A DNA stretch of 8,473 nt, taken from positions 1 to 8,473 of the forward strand of contig JAJNBR010000113.1 in the NCBI GenBank assembly GCA_021156265.1, read 5' to 3'. Position numbers and translations under genes: made by a program. The notes beneath the pieces were generated by a model. It saw only the letters and a program-made list of their open reading frames with translations. It did no database searches and was not told where the DNA came from. Positions 5,686 through 8,473 of the stretch are shown here, piece by piece; positions within the stretch are counted from its first letter, which is position 1, and every line of letters begins with the position of its first letter. The DNA is from Flavipsychrobacter sp. Its GTDB lineage: Bacteria; Bacteroidota; Bacteroidia; Chitinophagales; Chitinophagaceae.

Positions 5686-7098
5686 ATGATCCAGCACTTA
5701 CTCAACACCACCGCTATCTGGCTGCTAAGCCTTGTACTCTTCGACATTTTTCTGCGGAAGGAAACGTATCACACCTATCACAGGCTGTACCTGCTCTTTA
5801 CATTTTTTGCAGGCCTGCTATTGCCGTTGTGGCGCTGGACTGATCCGGCTGTAATAGAAGCAGCGGGCATGGCTACACCTGCGGCCCGCACCGAAGCATT
5901 TAACCAGGCTATCGTTGAAGCCGGGACAAAGGCAACCACTATAGACTGGCAGCAATGGTGCCTTATTGTCTACCTGGCAGGTGCTGTTATAAGTGCATTC
6001 TTATTGTGTCGCGACGCCCTGATAATTGCTTCGTATTACCGTCAAGGGCAAAAATCAAAAGACGGTGTATGGACGATCATTGAAACTAATAAGGAACACA
6101 GTCCTTTTTCAGCATTCAGGTATATTTTCGTTAGCAAGAGGAACCACTACACTGCAGACCAGTTCCGCATCATACTCACCCACGAAGAACACCATGGACG
6201 TGCACTGCATTTTATAGACCTGCTCATCATGCAGCTCGGAAAGGTCGCGCTGTGGTTCCATCCACTGGTTTACTTATACAATTTGCGACTGCTTATGGTG
6301 CATGAATACCAGGCTGATGCTGCTGTAGAAAAACAACCGGCAGAATACGGCCAGTTTCTCGTGGAGCAATCATTGCTCGGCACAGCCCCTGCCCTATCGC
6401 ACTCGTTCAATCGTTCACCCATAAAAAACAGGATCATGATGCTTACACGTAAAACTTCTGCAATGGCCAAAGGCAAGCAGTTGATCATGGCACCGCTGTT
6501 GCTGGTCTGTTTTATTTTCTTTACCCAAAAAGCATTTTCTGATGATAAGCGTAAGGAAGGAAACAAGGTCCATTACAAAGGCAATGTGTTCGAACTATGG
6601 GGCCCGGCAACCAATGATACCGTAATGGTAGAAGACCCCGTGACCGGAGAGTGGATACTGAAGATCGCACGCGCCGATTCATTCCCAACAAAAATGAATG
6701 GCGAGTATATATACCGTGAAGATGAGTTATCACGCCCTGAACGGGAACAGGTGACTAAAACACGTTTGGCCATACAGGAATTTATTGTTGACAAGATGCA
6801 ACCAGCATTTGAACAGTTGGGCGATGGTGTTTATATCATGAACGCGCGTAATGTTATTGTCAACAAGGAAGGTAAGATAGTCTATCACGAACGGCCGTTT
6901 TTCATGAGTAATGATCGTCCTTCTGGACTTACAGAGAAACAAACAACAGAAATAGTCGGCCGCTTCAATTTACTTTTAGCCAGCTCCGATAAATTTGACC
7001 CGATAATGCGTGCAGGCAATCCGGTTGCGTTCAATATCGAGAGCCTTTTTGACCTCAAGAATCTCATTATTATACGAGACCACAAATTCAGAAAATGA
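5686..7098 (+). CDS. M56 family (BlaR1/MecR1-like) membrane metallopeptidase
   Basis: This 470-residue integral membrane zinc peptidase probably relays an envelope signal to the BlaI repressor encoded 3 nt upstream. Hydrophobic helices are visible at about 5-23, 33-50, 91-108 and 266-283. The gluzincin-type active site is intact: HEEHH (166-170, an HExxH) in the context LTHEEHHGRALHFIDLL, then WFHPLVYLY, and HEYQAD (206-211), with E207 the likely third metal ligand. After the last membrane helix about 187 residues face the periplasm. This part lacks visible SxxK, SxN or KTG penicillin-binding motifs of BlaR1 and I do not recognise it with confidence. A segment VIVNKEGKIVYHE (390-402) faintly recalls the TonB C-terminal fold seen in some Bacteroidota M56 proteins. 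The signal sensed is unknown. A strong hairpin ends the operon just downstream. Confidence 0.93.
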   Translation: MIQHLLNTTAIWLLSLVLFDIFLRKETYHTYHRLYLLFTFFAGLLLPLWRWTDPAVIEAAGMATPAARTEAFNQAIVEAGTKATTIDWQQWCLIVYLAGAVISAFLLCRDALIIASYYRQGQKSKDGVWTIIETNKEHSPFSAFRYIFVSKRNHYTADQFRIILTHEEHHGRALHFIDLLIMQLGKVALWFHPLVYLYNLRLLMVHEYQADAAVEKQPAEYGQFLVEQSLLGTAPALSHSFNRSPIKNRIMMLTRKTSAMAKGKQLIMAPLLLVCFIFFTQKAFSDDKRKEGNKVHYKGNVFELWGPATNDTVMVEDPVTGEWILKIARADSFPTKMNGEYIYREDELSRPEREQVTKTRLAIQEFIVDKMQPAFEQLGDGVYIMNARNVIVNKEGKIVYHERPFFMSNDRPSGLTEKQTTEIVGRFNLLLASSDKFDPIMRAGNPVAFNIESLFDLKNLIIIRDHKFRK

Positions 7099-7099
7099 T

Positions 7100-7128
7100 G
7101 AAAACGGGCTGCTTAGCAGCTCGTTTTC
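7100..7128 (+). terminator. Strong hairpin terminator after the blaI-M56 operon
   Basis: GAAAACG (7100-7106) pairs with CGTTTTC (7122-7128), G7107 and T7121 form a wobble, and GCTGC (7108-7112) pairs with GCAGC (7116-7120) around the loop TTA. This makes a 13-bp stem two bases after the M56 stop codon. The T run lies in the descending arm, with more T's after it, so it is a plausible intrinsic terminator with a mixed U tract. Confidence 0.75.
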
Positions 7129-7143
7129 GTTTCATTAAAGCCC

Positions 7144-7151
7144 TAACTTTA
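7144..7151 (+). promoter_or_regulatory. Candidate -7 element of the DinB-like gene, implying a near-leaderless transcript
   Basis: TAACTTTA matches TAnnTTTG except at the final base and ends only 7 nt before the ATG at 7159. With usual spacing the transcript would begin at or within a few bases of the start codon. The site directly follows the operon terminator, so the downstream gene needs its own promoter. Confidence 0.35.
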
Positions 7152-7158
7152 TACTACC

Positions 7159-7680
7159 ATGTACACCATAGAAAAAGTAACACAAGACATAGACGCCTCC
7201 ACGGCAGAAGTACTTGATGCTATCAACGGTCTCAGCGATAAACAGCTCAATGACCGCCCGGGAGAGAACAGCTGGTCGGCCGGAGAAACGATGGTGCACT
7301 TGCTGATGCTGGAACACCTGATCAACAAGATCCTGCAGGGAAATACACAACCAACCGAGCGCGACCCTGCAGAACAAATACCACTGATACAAAAGATCTT
7401 AAGCAACCAGGAACAGAAGCTGAATTCACCGGAGTCGATACGACCTAAGCAAGAAAGGAAAACGGTTGAGGAGCTGGTGACGGAATTTACGCAAGCGCGC
7501 GAAACACTGAGGAATATCGTAAACGCTACAGATATAAACGCCAGCTGTACCGATTTTAAACATCGTTCCTTCGGAGAAATGACGCGACTGGAATGGGTAT
7601 ACTTTAATATCTACCACACAGAAAGACATTTGGAACAAATACGGATGGCTGTGCGCATGGTGAGCGGGATTGTTGGATAG
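7159..7680 (+). CDS. DinB/YfiT-like family protein, putative metal-dependent enzyme
   Basis: This encodes 173 residues, typical for the DinB-like four-helix-bundle superfamily. The pattern is characteristic: an N-terminal helix, then LSDKQLNDRPGENSWSAGETMVHLLMLEHLI, where W39 and H47 belong to the signature SW..GE...HL. A long middle helical section follows, then a C-terminal helix LEWVYFNIYHTERHLEQI with H153 and H157. H47, H153 and H157 form the expected three-histidine metal site. Known members are metal-dependent thiol transferases or are uncharacterised proteins, often stress-linked. The real substrate cannot be read from the sequence. The protein is soluble, with no signal peptide. The first residues, MYTIEKVTQDI, fit the usual start. 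It stands alone in the plus orientation behind a terminator. Confidence 0.88.
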   Translation: MYTIEKVTQDIDASTAEVLDAINGLSDKQLNDRPGENSWSAGETMVHLLMLEHLINKILQGNTQPTERDPAEQIPLIQKILSNQEQKLNSPESIRPKQERKTVEELVTEFTQARETLRNIVNATDINASCTDFKHRSFGEMTRLEWVYFNIYHTERHLEQIRMAVRMVSGIVG

Positions 7681-7791
7681 TAATACAAACATCAACCTCC
7701 TCACTATATGATACTTTTATTCTCCCGGTCAAACCAGCCAAACCACTGCCGATAAAGGATTTATGTGTATTATTGCCAAAATCCGTAACAA

Positions 7792-8451
7792 ATGGGCATT
7801 GTAAGTTTTTCAATACCACAAAAGCTTATCACAAGTATTATTGCCAATTGCAATATTCCGAATTTTGTAGAAACTGGTACGTATAAAGGCAACAGTTCGA
7901 TATGGGCGTCGAAACATTTTTCAAAAGTCTACACTATTGAAATTGATGAAACGCTGAGTAAGTACGCAGCTGCTCGTCCTGATGCAGGCAAAAACATTGA
8001 ATTTATTGTAGGTGACAGTAAGAAAGAAATGCCAAAGCTGGCCGCCAAGCTCTCGGGCAGAACGCTTTTCTGGCTTGATGGGCATTGGTGCATGGGCGCC
8101 GGTGGAAAGGATGATGAGTGCCCGCTTATGAGTGAGTTAGAAGCCATTACTTCTTTACAGGATAGCATCATTCTTGTAGACGATGTAAGGTGTTTCCTCG
8201 GGCCATTACCTCCTCCCCATATGGCCAGTGATTGGCCCAGGATAGATACTATCTTCCAATTTATCAGGCAAAACTTTCCTAATCATCACACCACTATCAT
8301 TGATGATGTACTAGTGATCTATCCATCCGATATCAAACCGTATGTAGACAAGTATTGGCAGGAAACCTATAATAACAGGTTTAGTGTGAAAGGACAACTG
8401 GAAAAGATGTCTAAAATAAAAATGGTACGATACCTGCTTGGCTTATATTGA
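7792..8451 (+). CDS. Rossmann-fold class I methyltransferase-like protein
   Basis: This encodes 219 residues. The N-terminal part reads like a SAM-binding Rossmann core: PNFVETGTYKGNSS (23-36) stands for motif I with E27, G29 and G33, then VYTIEID (46-52) with acidic E50/D52 at the end of strand 2. IEFIVGDSKKEMPKL follows, then LFWLDGHW (92-99). Next come a cysteine-containing loop MGAGGKDDECPLMSELEAI and SIILVDDVRCF (125-135) with D130 and D131. Similar small proteins occur beside glycan and natural-product genes and are usually called class I SAM-dependent methyltransferases. The acceptor is unknown, and the classical GxGxG is reduced to GTYKG, so loss or change of activity is possible. The 3' end is basic (KGQLEKMSKIKMVRYLLGLY). 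A possible next gene starts 6 nt downstream. Confidence 0.7.
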   Translation: MGIVSFSIPQKLITSIIANCNIPNFVETGTYKGNSSIWASKHFSKVYTIEIDETLSKYAAARPDAGKNIEFIVGDSKKEMPKLAAKLSGRTLFWLDGHWCMGAGGKDDECPLMSELEAITSLQDSIILVDDVRCFLGPLPPPHMASDWPRIDTIFQFIRQNFPNHHTTIIDDVLVIYPSDIKPYVDKYWQETYNNRFSVKGQLEKMSKIKMVRYLLGLY

Positions 8452-8457
8452 TCTTAA

Positions 8458-8473
8458 ATGTCTGCAAACTTCT
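8458..8473 (+). CDS. Possible start of a further gene, cut by the window edge
   Basis: An ATG lies 6 nt after the stop codon of the methyltransferase-like gene and stays open to the end of the window (MSANF). The tight spacing would fit an operon, but five codons cannot prove a gene. Confidence 0.2.

Noticed and set aside
5302..7098. Beta-lactam resistance operon
   Set aside because: BlaI and M56 are present, but no beta-lactamase or penicillin-binding protein gene is in the window, and the M56 protein lacks a visible penicillin-binding sensor domain.
7768..7775. TATTATTG as a promoter for the methyltransferase-like gene
   Set aside because: It matches TAnnTTTG at most positions, but the region is AT-rich, no -33 element is seen, and chance matches are expected.

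Overview
The window looks like a chromosomal segment from a member of the Bacteroidota, most likely a Chitinophagaceae-type organism. The evidence is a protein ending in a type A sorting domain of the type IX secretion system (T9SS), a BlaI repressor paired with an M56 membrane peptidase, a secreted DUF6624-type protein, TAnnTTTG-like -7 promoter elements and little use of Shine-Dalgarno sites. This assignment rests on protein families and motifs, not on a database match.

Layout. (1) 1-441 is the 3' end of a T9SS-secreted surface or extracellular protein. (2) 442-650 separates two convergent genes and holds a roughly 183-bp imperfect inverted repeat made of two diverged copies of a 67/68-nt unit. 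Its right-hand palindrome is followed by six T's and probably acts as a terminator. (3) 651-1454 (minus) encodes a small outer-membrane beta-barrel-like protein with a signal peptide. (4) 1455-1587 is a divergent intergenic region with a 19-bp near-perfect dyad. (5) 1588-4011 is a complete Lon protease, followed by a clear intrinsic terminator. (6) 4209-5195 is a secreted TPR/DUF6624 protein behind an unusually structured leader. (7) 5302-5682 and 5686-7098 form a BlaI/M56 regulatory operon. An exact TAnnTTTG box and an 18-bp palindrome touching the blaI start codon suggest autoregulation. A strong hairpin ends the operon. (8) 7159-7680 is a DinB/YfiT-like putative metal-binding protein, possibly translated from a near-leaderless mRNA. 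(9) 7792-8451 is a Rossmann-fold, methyltransferase-like protein, with the possible start of another gene at the window edge.

How the genes work together. The only clear functional unit is blaI plus M56: a membrane metallopeptidase that probably senses an envelope signal and inactivates a dimeric repressor. The M56 protein has a C-terminal domain of about 187 residues after its last membrane helix, which is not a recognisable penicillin-binding sensor. Lon (cytosolic quality control), the barrel protein and the DUF6624 protein look like separate transcription units. I see no phage, CRISPR, insertion sequence, tRNA or rRNA. The least explained items are the structured inverted-repeat element, the BlaI operator and the M56 C-terminal domain.
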